From: JAGPUQ01 sp036961295
GTDB lineage: Bacteria; Pseudomonadota; Gammaproteobacteria; Pseudomonadales; Porticoccaceae
Length of the DNA: 64,000 bases
Reading direction: 5' to 3'
NCBI GenBank assembly: GCA_036961295.1
Contig: JBALVX010000001.1
Location: 1 to 64,000, forward strand
Of the stretch, positions 8,092-16,840 are shown piece after piece; position 1 is the stretch's first letter, and every line of letters starts with the position of its first letter. Below the pieces are notes generated by a model that was not told where the DNA came from, did no database searches, and worked only from the letters and a program-made list of their open reading frames with translations. The position numbers and the translations under genes are program-made.

Positions 8092-9254
8092 CAACCAACG
8101 TTGTGGAATCGCTACCGACGGACGACGATGAATTTCGTGGTCATGTGCGGACCTGGCTAGAAGCTAATTTCCCCATCGAAATGCGCTTCCCCACACGGCG
8201 ACACACCTTTGAGCAATCGTTGCAGTGGCACAAAACCCTGGCTAAAAAAGGCTGGGTTGCCCCCGGCTGGCCGCAGCAGTATGGCGGTATGGGCTTGACT
8301 GCTTATCAGCAGGTTATGTTTTCTGAAGAGATGGATCGAGTGGGGGTGATGGTGCTGCCCAACTTCGGTATCACCATGCTCGGGCCCTTGCTGTTGGGCT
8401 ACGGTACCGAAGCCCAGCGTGTCGAATACCTGCCTAAAATACTGTCGGGTGAACACCTTTGGTGTCAGGGTTACTCGGAGCCGGGTGCGGGTTCCGATCT
8501 GGCCAGCTTGCGTACTACCGCCGAACTGGATGGCGACGAGTACGTGGTTAACGGCCAAAAAACCTGGACCACCATGGCGCAGCAGGCAAATCGAATTTTC
8601 TTGCTGGTGCGCACCGATAAAGACGCTAAGAAACAGCGGGGTATTAGTTTTTTATTGCTGCCAATGGATGCGCCCGGTATCACCGTGCGAGAGATCGACA
8701 ATATCGGCGGTTACTCCGAGTTTTGTGAAGTGTTTTTCGACAACGTGCGCGTACCTAAAACCAGTATGGTCGGCGAGGTCAATCAGGGTTGGACTATGGC
8801 CAAGGCCTTACTGGGCGCCGAGCGAATCTTACTGGGCAGTCCCAAGCTGGCTAAATTTCCACTGCAACGCTTGCAGGCCTTAGCGAATGAGTTTGGACTG
8901 TTTGAAGACCCGGTGTTCAAGGCGCGTTTCGTTTGCCTGGCCATGGAGGTCGAGGATATGGGCGCGCTTTACGTGCGCTTGCTGGAAGTATTGCGGCGCG
9001 GTGAACAATTAGGTCCCGAGGTTTCTATATTAAAAGTGGCGGTTACCGAGTTGTATCAGCGCGTGACCGACTTGATGCTGGAAGCGGCGGGGGAGTTTGG
9101 CGGTACGGAGGCAGTGATTCCGTTAAGCGACGGCTCAACACTAAAGCCCATCAATCCCTATTATCTCTCCAGGCCTTCCACCATCTACGGTGGTAGCAGT
9201 CAGGTGCAGCGCAATATTTTAGCCAAGGCCGTACTGGGCCTGCCCAGTAAGTAG
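8088..9254 (+). CDS. Acyl-CoA dehydrogenase, paralogue of the preceding gene
   Basis: A 388-residue acyl-CoA dehydrogenase with the same signature loops as its upstream neighbour (LWCQGYSEPGAGSDLA, STIYGGSSQVQRNI, GAERILLGSP), so the pair arose by duplication. The start is GTG overlapping the upstream stop. Coupled, duplicated dehydrogenases can form hetero-oligomers in steroid-degrading bacteria; that is an inference here. A C-terminal insert around GSTLKPINPYYLSRP differs from the paralogue. Confidence 0.9.
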   Translation: MTTNVVESLPTDDDEFRGHVRTWLEANFPIEMRFPTRRHTFEQSLQWHKTLAKKGWVAPGWPQQYGGMGLTAYQQVMFSEEMDRVGVMVLPNFGITMLGPLLLGYGTEAQRVEYLPKILSGEHLWCQGYSEPGAGSDLASLRTTAELDGDEYVVNGQKTWTTMAQQANRIFLLVRTDKDAKKQRGISFLLLPMDAPGITVREIDNIGGYSEFCEVFFDNVRVPKTSMVGEVNQGWTMAKALLGAERILLGSPKLAKFPLQRLQALANEFGLFEDPVFKARFVCLAMEVEDMGALYVRLLEVLRRGEQLGPEVSILKVAVTELYQRVTDLMLEAAGEFGGTEAVIPLSDGSTLKPINPYYLSRPSTIYGGSSQVQRNILAKAVLGLPSK

Positions 9255-9319
9255 AAGAATAAGATCGAAGTGAGTGCTCACTAGAGCATAGCGGTAAGCG
9301 GTTCAGGTAAAAAAGCAGA

Positions 9320-9356
9320 CAAAAAAAGCAGGGAAACCTTATCGGATATCCCTGCT
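9320..9356 (-). terminator. Rho-independent terminator for minus-strand small ORFs
   Basis: Read on the minus strand, GCAGGGA (complement of 9349-9355) pairs with TCCCTGC (complement of 9328-9334), then seven Ts follow. It sits 37 bp after the 45-residue minus ORF, supporting real transcription of that strand. Confidence 0.75.
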
Positions 9357-9392
9357 AAACGGCTTGCCTGGTGTTAAGGCAGCCGTGCTGGC

Positions 9393-9530
9393 CTAAAATA
9401 ATGTCGGGGCCGATAGCATGGGTGTGCCTATCCCGAACAGCTGTATCGCTACCATGAATAAGACAAACGAGAGTACTAAGCTGCCGGCAATTCTATTGGT
9501 GGGTGATTGCAACTCTTGCTTAATTGGCAT
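9393..9530 (-). CDS. Small single-pass membrane protein (45 aa)
   Basis: An ORF starting ATG at 9530, with an AAGGAG ribosome site about nine bases upstream. The product is a short polar N terminus (MPIKQELQSPTNR) followed by one long hydrophobic segment (AGSLVLSFVLFMVAIQLFGIG) and a short tail. A terminator follows immediately. I recognise no family. Its reality rests on the ribosome site, membrane helix and terminator. Confidence 0.5.
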   Translation of the reverse strand: MPIKQELQSPTNRIAGSLVLSFVLFMVAIQLFGIGTPMLSAPTLF

Positions 9531-9722
9531 GAGATTGTGCTCCTTGAGGGTTATTTTCATGTTGTGCGCTTTGATTTCTCGTCGCGGTCAACATATTAAA
9601 AAATATATCAAAAAATTTAAAGCATAACCAATGATTATTTCTCATAAATAACATTCCGTCTGGGACTATTCCTTTGCTACATAAATATCTTTCTCAGACT
9701 TAAGTGCTGTTAAGGCCCACTA

Positions 9723-9845
9723 TCAAAATAAGCTGGGCTGAGAGAGGTGCATCAGTGATACTAAACACGGTGCGTAGGCGTAGCTCGCCAGGGTGGCGAC
9801 GCCGCCTGTGCCAAACAGTGTTAAGGTTTTGATGGATTTGGTCAT
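9723..9845 (-). CDS. Small hydrophobic protein (40 aa), divergent from LysR gene
   Basis: An ORF from ATG 9845 with a well placed AGGAG about nine bases upstream. The product starts MTKSIKTLTLFGTGG, a basic end followed by a hydrophobic run to SYAYA, which could be a signal peptide or membrane anchor; only about 15 residues follow. It may be a complete small protein or the head of a broken gene. It faces away from the LysR gene, the usual position for a LysR target. Confidence 0.4.
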   Translation of the reverse strand: MTKSIKTLTLFGTGGVATLASYAYAPCLVSLMHLSQPSLF

Positions 9846-9930
9846 GGTCTTTACTCCTTTATCTCCTGTCGCCATTAGTGGCTTGAGGGGAATAATAGGG
9901 CTAAAAGACCTGTGTGAAAATTCCTTTGAA

Positions 9931-9949
9931 TTGCAAACTGGTTGTGCAA
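9931..9949. promoter_or_regulatory. LysR-type operator candidate
   Basis: TTGCA (9931-9935) and TGCAA (9945-9949) form a perfect interrupted palindrome just upstream of the LysR start, consistent with the dyad-plus-spacer form of LysR-type sites and with autoregulation. It lies between the divergent small ORF and the regulator. Confidence 0.45.
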
Positions 9950-9959
9950 TAATGCAAAT

Positions 9960-10835
9960 ATGAGCGAATGGGATGATCTGCGGTTTTTCTTAGCTGTCGC
10001 GAAAGCGGGCAGTATTTCTGGGGCGGCGAACCAGTTGGGGGTTAATCACTCCACGGTTTCACGCCGCATAAATGCCTATGAGAAGTCGCATGATGTGCGT
10101 TTATTCGAGCGGGTGCAAACCGGCTACGAGCTGACGGCGGCTGGAGAACACATTCACCACTACGCGCTTGAAATTGAGCAGCGCGTGCAGTCGGTTGAGC
10201 GCGAGTTGTTTGGTCGTGACGTCCGCTTGCAGGGTTCGGTACGCGTCACCTGCTACCACGGCGTTGCGACCCAGGTGATTGTTCCCGAGCTGGGGCGCTT
10301 TCGCGAGCAATACCCGGATATCGACCTCGAATTGATCGTTAGCACCGATGTGCGGGATCTCTCGGCACGGGAGGCGGATATCGCCGTGCGCGGCACTCCG
10401 CAGCCGCCCGAACACCTAATCGGCCGCAAGGTTGCCCGCTTTGTTCACGGCATTTACACCTCGGATAACTATATTAAGCGGGCCTTAAAGCAGGATGAGC
10501 TGGTTTTGTGGCGCAGTGACCCCGAGACCTTCGATTGGGCGCAGGCCCATTACCCAGAGGCGAAAGTGGCTTTGCGAGTAGATGATGTCGCGACGATGGT
10601 GGCGGCAGTGCAGGCCGGTCTGGGGATCGCACGTTTGCCGTGCCACATTGCAGATCAGCACCAACAACTGTATCGCATGCGTATCGAATTCCCGCCCTCG
10701 GAGTGGGGTATCTGGATACTGAGCCATGCGGATTTGCGCGCTACCGCCCGGGTGCGCGTCTGTCGGGAATTTTTGGTGGGTCTGTTTGAGGAGAAAATCG
10801 ATCTGCTTGAAGGGCGTTGTTCGCGTTATTTATAG
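9960..10835 (+). CDS. LysR family transcriptional regulator
   Basis: A regulator of 291 residues starting ATG 9960 (MSEWDDLRFFLAVAKAGS); a TTG 18 bases upstream is less likely. The N-terminal winged helix is clear (SISGAANQLGVNHSTVSRRINAYE), followed by an effector-binding domain typical of the family (GSVRVTCYHGVA, ADIAVRG). It is divergently oriented to two small ORFs and carries a palindrome at its own start. Ligand and targets are unknown. It could also act on the acyl-CoA dehydrogenase genes upstream, but they read away from it in the same direction and a terminator separates them. Confidence 0.88.
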   Translation: MSEWDDLRFFLAVAKAGSISGAANQLGVNHSTVSRRINAYEKSHDVRLFERVQTGYELTAAGEHIHHYALEIEQRVQSVERELFGRDVRLQGSVRVTCYHGVATQVIVPELGRFREQYPDIDLELIVSTDVRDLSAREADIAVRGTPQPPEHLIGRKVARFVHGIYTSDNYIKRALKQDELVLWRSDPETFDWAQAHYPEAKVALRVDDVATMVAAVQAGLGIARLPCHIADQHQQLYRMRIEFPPSEWGIWILSHADLRATARVRVCREFLVGLFEEKIDLLEGRCSRYL

Positions 10836-10936
10836 TGTTCGTTAAGCATGATGCCTAATAAAATAATTCAGCGTCAATTTTAGATCTGAAATCCCTTTAC
10901 CTAAAATCCTTTGCCTAAAATTACTGCGCTTAAAAT

Positions 10937-12664
10937 CTAGCCAGCAAGCTGCCCACCTTCGAGCATCTCTTTAGCGTGGGCCAGGGTTTGACGGGTAATT
11001 TCTGTGCCACCCAGCATCCGCGCAATTTCATCGACGCGTTTATCCTCGTTAAGCGTAAATAACTGACTGTGGGTGACATTGTCATTGCCGTTGGCAGATT
11101 TGGTGGCGACCAAATGTTGATGGGCGCAGGAGGCGACTTGCGGTAAGTGAGTAACCGCGATTACCTGGCCGCGCTCGCCGAGTTCTCGCAACAGCTTGCC
11201 GACCACTTCGGCGGTAGCGCCGCCAATGCCCACATCCACCTCGTCAAAAATCAGCGCCGGAATTTGCGCGCGTTGTGCGGCAATCACCTGAATCGCCAAA
11301 CTAAAGCGCGAGAGCTCACCCCCGGAGGCAATTTTAGCCAGGGGGCGATGGGGGTGACCGGGGTTGGTTTGGGCCAGCAGTTCGACTTTCTCCATACCCA
11401 GCAGGTGCAGGTCATCTTTCTCGCGCGGAGTAAGAGACAGCTCCAGGCTGGCCGTGGCCATACCCAAATCGGCCAGTTGGGCGTTCACCTGTTTAGCAAA
11501 CTTGGCGGCATTGGTTTTGCGCACCTTGCTGAGTTTTTTGGCGCAGCTGCGGTAGGTCTCGGCCAGTTGCTCGCGTTGCTTGCGCAATTGTTCTACATCG
11601 CCGTCGCCGCCGGACAGCTCGCGCAATTCCGCCGCCAGGGTTTGATGGAGGTGTGGTAAATCGTGAGTTTCTATTCGGTGCTTGCGGGCCAGTTGATAAA
11701 AGCCGCTGAGCCGCTCTTCCACTTCTTGCAGGCGAGTCGGGTTGATCTCGACACCGGAGACAAAGTGTTCGATTTCCTGTGCCGCTTCCTGAACCTGAAT
11801 ATGCGCAGATTTCAGCAGTTCGATGCTGCTGGTAAGGCTGGCGCTGTTATTGGCAAGGCCCTTTGCGACTAAATCTTGGATGAGTTGTAAGGCCTGATGC
11901 AGGTTGTGGGTAATATTGACCTGCTCACCGCCATTGCTGCTGGCAGCCTCATCACCCTGACAAAGTGTCAACGCCTGCTGGCAATCTCTGAGTACGGTAT
12001 CGGCGTTAGCAAGTAATTGTTGTTCGCCTTCGAGTTTGCCGACTTCGCCGTTGGTGGGGGCCAGTTGATCGAGTTCCTGTACCTGAAAGGTCAGTAGGTC
12101 CCGACGTGCCTCTAGCTCCCCGCTTTGGTTTTCGAGCTGCTCCAGGCGCTGGGCTGTGGCGCGCCATTGTTGGTAGTGCTCAGCTAGTTCGGCCAGTAGC
12201 TTGGCGTGATTGCCGTATTCGTCGAGCAGGCGCAGATGGCTATCCCGGCGCAGCAGCGACTGGTGTTCGTGTTGGCCGTGAATGTCTACTAAGCGCTCAC
12301 CGAGGTCTTTGAGCTGTTGCATGGTGGCCGATTGGCCGTTGATATAGCCCCGGGAGCGACCTTCGCTGGTGAACACACGGCGCAGCAAACAGGTGTCCTC
12401 CTCGGACTGATAGTCGTTGTCGGCCAGCCAGGCAGCGGCTTCTGCGTTGCCGTCGAGGCTAAAGTGGGCCGCGACTTCGGCTTTATTGGCGCCGGGCCGG
12501 ATGCGACCGGTATCGCCGCGATCACCGAGGGCCATGCCGAGAGCGTCAATCACCAGAGACTTGCCCGCCCCGGTTTCTCCGGTAATGGCAGACATGCCGG
12601 TAACGAAGTCGATTTCGAGCTGCTCGGTAAGGGTGTAATTGTTAATGGTCAGGCTGGTTAGCAC
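10937..12664 (-). CDS. recN: DNA repair ATPase RecN
   Basis: An SMC-like ATPase that acts in double-strand break repair. I place the start at GTG 12664 (LTSLTINNYTLTEQLEIDF), the family's usual beginning; the longer ORF from 12760 adds 32 residues without similarity. It has a Walker A GETGAGKS near residue 35, long central coiled-coil helices, the ABC signature LSRFSLAIQVI and Walker B ALIFDEVDVGIGG. The 575-residue length is normal. It stands back to back with grpE, the usual neighbourhood. Confidence 0.95.
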   Translation of the reverse strand: MLTSLTINNYTLTEQLEIDFVTGMSAITGETGAGKSLVIDALGMALGDRGDTGRIRPGANKAEVAAHFSLDGNAEAAAWLADNDYQSEEDTCLLRRVFTSEGRSRGYINGQSATMQQLKDLGERLVDIHGQHEHQSLLRRDSHLRLLDEYGNHAKLLAELAEHYQQWRATAQRLEQLENQSGELEARRDLLTFQVQELDQLAPTNGEVGKLEGEQQLLANADTVLRDCQQALTLCQGDEAASSNGGEQVNITHNLHQALQLIQDLVAKGLANNSASLTSSIELLKSAHIQVQEAAQEIEHFVSGVEINPTRLQEVEERLSGFYQLARKHRIETHDLPHLHQTLAAELRELSGGDGDVEQLRKQREQLAETYRSCAKKLSKVRKTNAAKFAKQVNAQLADLGMATASLELSLTPREKDDLHLLGMEKVELLAQTNPGHPHRPLAKIASGGELSRFSLAIQVIAAQRAQIPALIFDEVDVGIGGATAEVVGKLLRELGERGQVIAVTHLPQVASCAHQHLVATKSANGNDNVTHSQLFTLNEDKRVDEIARMLGGTEITRQTLAHAKEMLEGGQLAG

Positions 12665-12735
12665 AATGGGTACGCTTGATTTGGTTGATACAGGTAGCGT
12701 TATACCTAATCTACGGGTATGAGTGCAATCACCGT

Positions 12736-12762
12736 CTTGAAAGCGAGGCAGATGACCCAATA
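12736..12762 (+). promoter_or_regulatory. Sigma32 heat-shock promoter upstream of grpE (predicted)
   Basis: CTTGAAA (12736-12742) is a perfect sigma32 -35 element. After 13 bases, CCCAATA (12756-12762) approximates the CCCCATNT -10 element. It lies about 50 bp ahead of grpE. Confidence 0.65.
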
Positions 12763-12812
12763 AATCGGAGTTAGGTAAGACAAATTAAACAGCGCGTTAG
12801 GAGTGAATACGG

Positions 12813-13406
12813 GTGACGAAGGAAAAAAATGATCTGAACGAGGATTTGGAAGGCAAGGCGGCTGAGGCAGGGCAGGAGTCAGCCCCAGTAGAACAAGAGT
12901 CATCTGCTGGGGAGGACATCTCCCCCGAAGCCAAACTGGAAGAACTACAGGCCGCACTGGACGAAGCGCGGGATCAGGTCTTGCGCACCCAGGCCGAAAT
13001 GCAAAATCTGCGGCGGCGTGGCGAGCGCGATGTTGAGAATGCGCACAAATATGCCCTGGAGAAATTCGTCAACGAGCTTATCCCGGTAGTGGATAACCTG
13101 GAGCGGGCAACGACCTTCATCGACCACGACAACGACGTATTCAAAGCCGTTGGGGAAGGCGTGGAACTGACGCTGAAAAGCCTGCTCGACGCACTGACCC
13201 GCAACAAAGTCGAGCAACATAATCCCCTTGAGCAGGCTTTTGATGCGGAATTACATCAGGCCGTGACGATGGCCCCGCACCCGGATTTACCTGCTAATAC
13301 GGTGACTGAGGTCTTCCAAAAGGGCTATACCTTGAGTGGTCGTTTGGTGCGGCCAGCGATGGTCGTAGTCTCGCAAGGTGGCGGCGGCGATGAGAGCAAA
13401 GGCTGA
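12813..13406 (+). CDS. grpE: Nucleotide exchange factor GrpE
   Basis: GrpE releases ADP from DnaK to drive the chaperone cycle. The 197-residue protein starts GTG, has an acidic, disordered N terminus, a long coiled-coil helix (AKLEELQAALDEARDQVLRTQAEMQN) and the conserved C-terminal beta domain (FDAELHQAVTMAP, VFQKGYTLSGRLVRPAMVVVS). A sigma32-like promoter precedes it. dnaK follows after 144 bp with its own promoter candidate. Confidence 0.95.
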   Translation: MTKEKNDLNEDLEGKAAEAGQESAPVEQESSAGEDISPEAKLEELQAALDEARDQVLRTQAEMQNLRRRGERDVENAHKYALEKFVNELIPVVDNLERATTFIDHDNDVFKAVGEGVELTLKSLLDALTRNKVEQHNPLEQAFDAELHQAVTMAPHPDLPANTVTEVFQKGYTLSGRLVRPAMVVVSQGGGGDESKG

Positions 13407-13466
13407 CTTAGGTCAAGATAGGTTAGAGATAGGTGAATAAAACCCCGGTAAACCGACCCGAACAGG

Positions 13467-13495
13467 GTTGAAATCCCGGTGTACCAGCCAAATAT
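13467..13495 (+). promoter_or_regulatory. Sigma32-like promoter upstream of dnaK (predicted)
   Basis: GTTGAAA (13467-13473) and CCAAATAT (13488-13495) with a 14-base spacer match the sigma32 pattern approximately, 56 bp before dnaK. The -10 element is weaker than the one at grpE. Confidence 0.45.
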
Positions 13496-13550
13496 AAGGC
13501 GCAAGAACAGCATTTAACACCGTAAAAGTTTCAGTTAGGAGATAAGTGAT

Positions 13551-15485
13551 ATGGGTAAGATTATCGGCATTGACCTCGGCACCACCAATTCTTGTGTGGC
13601 TGTGATGGAGGGCGACAAAGCCAAGGTTATCGAAAATTCAGAGGGCGGACGTACTACGCCTTCGATCGTGGCCTATTCCGAGGACGGCGAAATTTTGGTT
13701 GGCCAGGCCGCCAAGCGTCAGGCTGTCACCAATCCCCACAATACGTTGTACGCGGTTAAGCGCCTGGTTGGACGGCGCTTTGAAGATGACGTTGTGCAGA
13801 AGGACATCACCATGGTGCCCTACAAAATCGTTAAGGCCGACAACGGCGATGCCTGGATCGAAGTCAAAGGCGATAAAAAAGCACCGCCACAAATTTCTGC
13901 TGAAGTCTTGAAGAAAATGAAAAAGACCGCCGAGGATTATCTCGGTGAAGCGGTCACTGAAGCGGTTATTACCGTCCCCGCTTATTTTAACGACTCCCAG
14001 CGTCAGGCCACCAAAGATGCCGGCCGCATCGCGGGTCTGGAAGTAAAGCGTATTATCAACGAGCCAACGGCAGCAGCGCTGGCCTACGGTATGGATAAAG
14101 CCGTTAAGGGCGATAGCGTCGTTGCGGTGTATGACCTCGGTGGCGGTACGTTTGATATTTCCATTATTGAAATTGCCGACGTCGATGGCGAAGTTCAGTT
14201 CGAAGTGCTGTCTACCAACGGCGATACCTTCCTCGGTGGTGAAGATTTCGATCTGTGTCTGATCGATTATCTGGCAGAGCAGTTCAAGTCCGAAAGCAGC
14301 ATTGATCTGAAGGGCGATCCCCTGGCGATGCAGCGTCTGAAAGAGGCCGCTGAAAAAGCCAAAATCGAATTGTCTTCCAGTCAGCAAACCGAAGTGAACT
14401 TGCCCTACATCACTGCCGATGCGACCGGACCGAAGCATTTGGTCGTTAAGTTAACTCAGGCCAAGTTAGAGTCGCTGGTCGAAAGCCTGGTCACTCGATC
14501 TTTGGCACCGGTAAAAATGGCACTCAAGGATGCGGGCAAATCGGCCAGTGACATTGACGAAGTTATTTTGGTCGGTGGCCAAACGCGCATGCCTTTAGTG
14601 CAGCGCAGCGTGACTGACTTTTTTGGTAAGGAGCCACGTAAGGACGTGAATCCTGACGAAGCCGTTGCGGTAGGTGCAGCGATTCAGGGTGCAGTACTTT
14701 CGGGCGATGTTACCGACGTACTGTTGCTCGACGTAACGCCGCTATCCTTAGGTATTGAAACCATGGGTGGTGTAGCAACGCCTTTGATCGAGAAAAACAC
14801 CACGATCCCCACCAAAAAATCGCAGACCTTCTCGACCGCCGACGACAATCAGACGGCGGTAACAATTCACGTGGTACAGGGTGAGCGCAAGCAAGCCACA
14901 CAGAATAAATCGCTGGGTCGTTTTGATCTCGCGGATATTCCACCCGCCCCGCGCGGTCTGCCGCAAATTGAAGTGTCTTTTGATATTGACGCCAACGGTA
15001 TTCTCAACGTATCGGCGAAAGATCAGGCGACCGGCAAAGAGCAATCCATTGTAATTAAAGCGTCCTCGGGTTTGAGCGATGAAGAAGTCGAGGCCATGGT
15101 GAAAGATGCCGAAGCTAACGCCGAGGCCGATCTCAAGTTTGAGGAAATGGTACAGACGCGCAACCAGGCTGATGGTCTGGCTCACGCAGCACGCAAAACT
15201 CTCGACGAAGCCGGTGATAAAGCCAGCGACGAAGAAAAGCAGGCCATTGAAAGCGGTATCGCCGCCGTTGAAGAAGCTCTGAAGGGCGACGACAAAGATG
15301 CCATCGAAGCGGCCTCTAACACCCTGTCAGAAGCATCGGCAGTGCTGGCTCAAAAGCTCTATGCGGAGCAGGCAAAGCAAGCCGAGCAGGCTGAAGCTGC
15401 CTCGGCAGAAGCCGGTGGTGAGGATGTTGTCGATGCAGAATTTGAAGAAGTCGACGATTCCGAAAGCGGCTCTGCTGGCAAGTAA
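13551..15485 (+). CDS. dnaK: Chaperone DnaK (Hsp70)
   Basis: An ATP-dependent chaperone of 644 residues. The N-terminal actin-like ATPase shows GIDLGTTNSCVAVMEG, VPAYFNDSQRQATKDAGRIAGL and YDLGGGTFDISI. The substrate domain starts after DVLLLDVTPLSLGIETMGG, and the C-terminal lid is helical, ending in an acidic EEVDDSESGSAGK tail. It works with GrpE and DnaJ on either side. A strong hairpin terminator follows, so dnaJ may depend on read-through or its own promoter. Confidence 0.98.
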   Translation: MGKIIGIDLGTTNSCVAVMEGDKAKVIENSEGGRTTPSIVAYSEDGEILVGQAAKRQAVTNPHNTLYAVKRLVGRRFEDDVVQKDITMVPYKIVKADNGDAWIEVKGDKKAPPQISAEVLKKMKKTAEDYLGEAVTEAVITVPAYFNDSQRQATKDAGRIAGLEVKRIINEPTAAALAYGMDKAVKGDSVVAVYDLGGGTFDISIIEIADVDGEVQFEVLSTNGDTFLGGEDFDLCLIDYLAEQFKSESSIDLKGDPLAMQRLKEAAEKAKIELSSSQQTEVNLPYITADATGPKHLVVKLTQAKLESLVESLVTRSLAPVKMALKDAGKSASDIDEVILVGGQTRMPLVQRSVTDFFGKEPRKDVNPDEAVAVGAAIQGAVLSGDVTDVLLLDVTPLSLGIETMGGVATPLIEKNTTIPTKKSQTFSTADDNQTAVTIHVVQGERKQATQNKSLGRFDLADIPPAPRGLPQIEVSFDIDANGILNVSAKDQATGKEQSIVIKASSGLSDEEVEAMVKDAEANAEADLKFEEMVQTRNQADGLAHAARKTLDEAGDKASDEEKQAIESGIAAVEEALKGDDKDAIEAASNTLSEASAVLAQKLYAEQAKQAEQAEAASAEAGGEDVVDAEFEEVDDSESGSAGK

Positions 15486-15547
15486 GCTAGCAAGTAAGCC
15501 GGTAAGCAAACCGGTAACTAAATCGGCAAGAGTTGCTGAAAGTATAA

Positions 15548-15575
15548 AACGCAGGTGTTCGCACCTGCGTTTTTG
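15548..15575 (+). terminator. Rho-independent terminator after dnaK
   Basis: ACGCAGGTG and CACCTGCGT form a perfect nine-pair stem with a TTCG-type loop, followed by TTTTT. It sits between dnaK and dnaJ and could attenuate dnaJ relative to dnaK. Confidence 0.85.
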
Positions 15576-15618
15576 CAATTTAAAAACACACAATAAATTA
15601 TTGTAAGCGAACAAGGTT

Positions 15619-16722
15619 ATGGCAAAGCGGGATTATTACGAAATACTGGGGGTCGAGCGCGGCGCGGAAGAGTCTGTTGTAAAAAAGGCCTATCGCCGTA
15701 TCGCGATGAAAGATCATCCGGATCGCAACCCCGATAACCCGGAGGCCATGGAGCGCTTTAAAGAAGCTACCGAAGCTTACGAGGTGCTTTCCGATCAGGA
15801 AAAACGCCAGGCCTACGATCAGTATGGTCATGCTGGTGTGAACGGCAACGCTGGCGGCGGTGATGCCGGCTTCAGCGACGTGTTTGGCGACGTATTTGGC
15901 GATATTTTTGGTGGTGGTCGTCGCGCCGGGCCACCCCGTGGTTCGGACTTGCGTTACGACCTGGAGCTTGACCTCGAGGACGCCGCTAAGGGCAAAACCA
16001 TCAAGATTAAAGTGCCGACCCTGACGGCCTGTAAGGAGTGTTCCGGCAGCGGTGCGCGCAAGGGTACGTCGCCGATTACCTGTACCAGCTGTAAGGGCGC
16101 GGGCAAAATTAGGCGTTCCCAGGGCTTTTTTGCGGTGGAGCAAGCCTGCCCTACCTGCCGTGGTCGCGGCAAGATGATTACCGAACCCTGCAATTCCTGT
16201 TATGGGCAGGGGCGGGTCGAAGAAACCAAAACACTGTCGGTAAAAGTGCCTGCGGGCGTCGATACCGGCGATCGTATTCGCTTGACCGGAGAGGGCGAAG
16301 CCGGGCCGGAAGGTGGTCAGGCGGGCGATCTTTATGTCCAGGTAGTAATGCGAGATCACGCGATTTTTCAGCGCGACGGCTCTAATTTGTACTGCGAAGT
16401 GCCTATCTCCGTTGCCGATGCAGCGCTGGGCGGTGAACTGGAAGTGCCGACGCTCGAGGGTCGAGTGAAATTAAAAATTCCAGCGGAAACGCAAACCGGA
16501 AAACTGTTCCGCATGCGCGGCAAAGGTGTGGTGCCCGTGCGTGGTGGCTCGCCCGGAGATTTATTGTGTCGCGTCGCGGTGGAAACCCCGGTTAAATTAA
16601 CCAGCGAACAAAAAGACCTGTTGCGGAAATTTCAACAAACCCTGGAAAGTGGCAAACACTCGCCACGTAAGACCTCCTGGTTTGATGCCGCTAAAAAATT
16701 TGTTGATGGCTTTTCACGATAA
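15619..16722 (+). CDS. dnaJ: Co-chaperone DnaJ (Hsp40)
   Basis: DnaJ stimulates DnaK ATPase and delivers substrates. The 367-residue protein has an N-terminal J domain with the HPD motif (KDHPDRN), a Gly/Phe-rich linker (GDVFGDIFGGG), four CxxCxGxG zinc repeats (CKECSGSG, CTSCKGAG, CPTCRGRG, CNSCYGQG) and the C-terminal substrate domain. The start is ATG after the short gap that holds the dnaK terminator. Confidence 0.97.
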   Translation: MAKRDYYEILGVERGAEESVVKKAYRRIAMKDHPDRNPDNPEAMERFKEATEAYEVLSDQEKRQAYDQYGHAGVNGNAGGGDAGFSDVFGDVFGDIFGGGRRAGPPRGSDLRYDLELDLEDAAKGKTIKIKVPTLTACKECSGSGARKGTSPITCTSCKGAGKIRRSQGFFAVEQACPTCRGRGKMITEPCNSCYGQGRVEETKTLSVKVPAGVDTGDRIRLTGEGEAGPEGGQAGDLYVQVVMRDHAIFQRDGSNLYCEVPISVADAALGGELEVPTLEGRVKLKIPAETQTGKLFRMRGKGVVPVRGGSPGDLLCRVAVETPVKLTSEQKDLLRKFQQTLESGKHSPRKTSWFDAAKKFVDGFSR

Positions 16723-16840
16723 GCTGGTTTGCGTCGATCGATTTATATGGACCCATTTATCTAGCTCAGTTCGCTTTGCGCTGGCTTAAGGCTTTGATTA
16801 AGCTGTGCGGCCTATCATTCACTCTCGTGGAACGCAGATT

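Noticed and set aside
9418..9627. 69-codon plus-strand ORF
   Set aside because: It is antisense to the better supported 45-aa membrane ORF and lacks a ribosome site.
13638..14438. 266-codon minus-strand ORF
   Set aside because: It is fully antisense to dnaK, a highly conserved gene with strong codon bias, which often yields long antisense frames.
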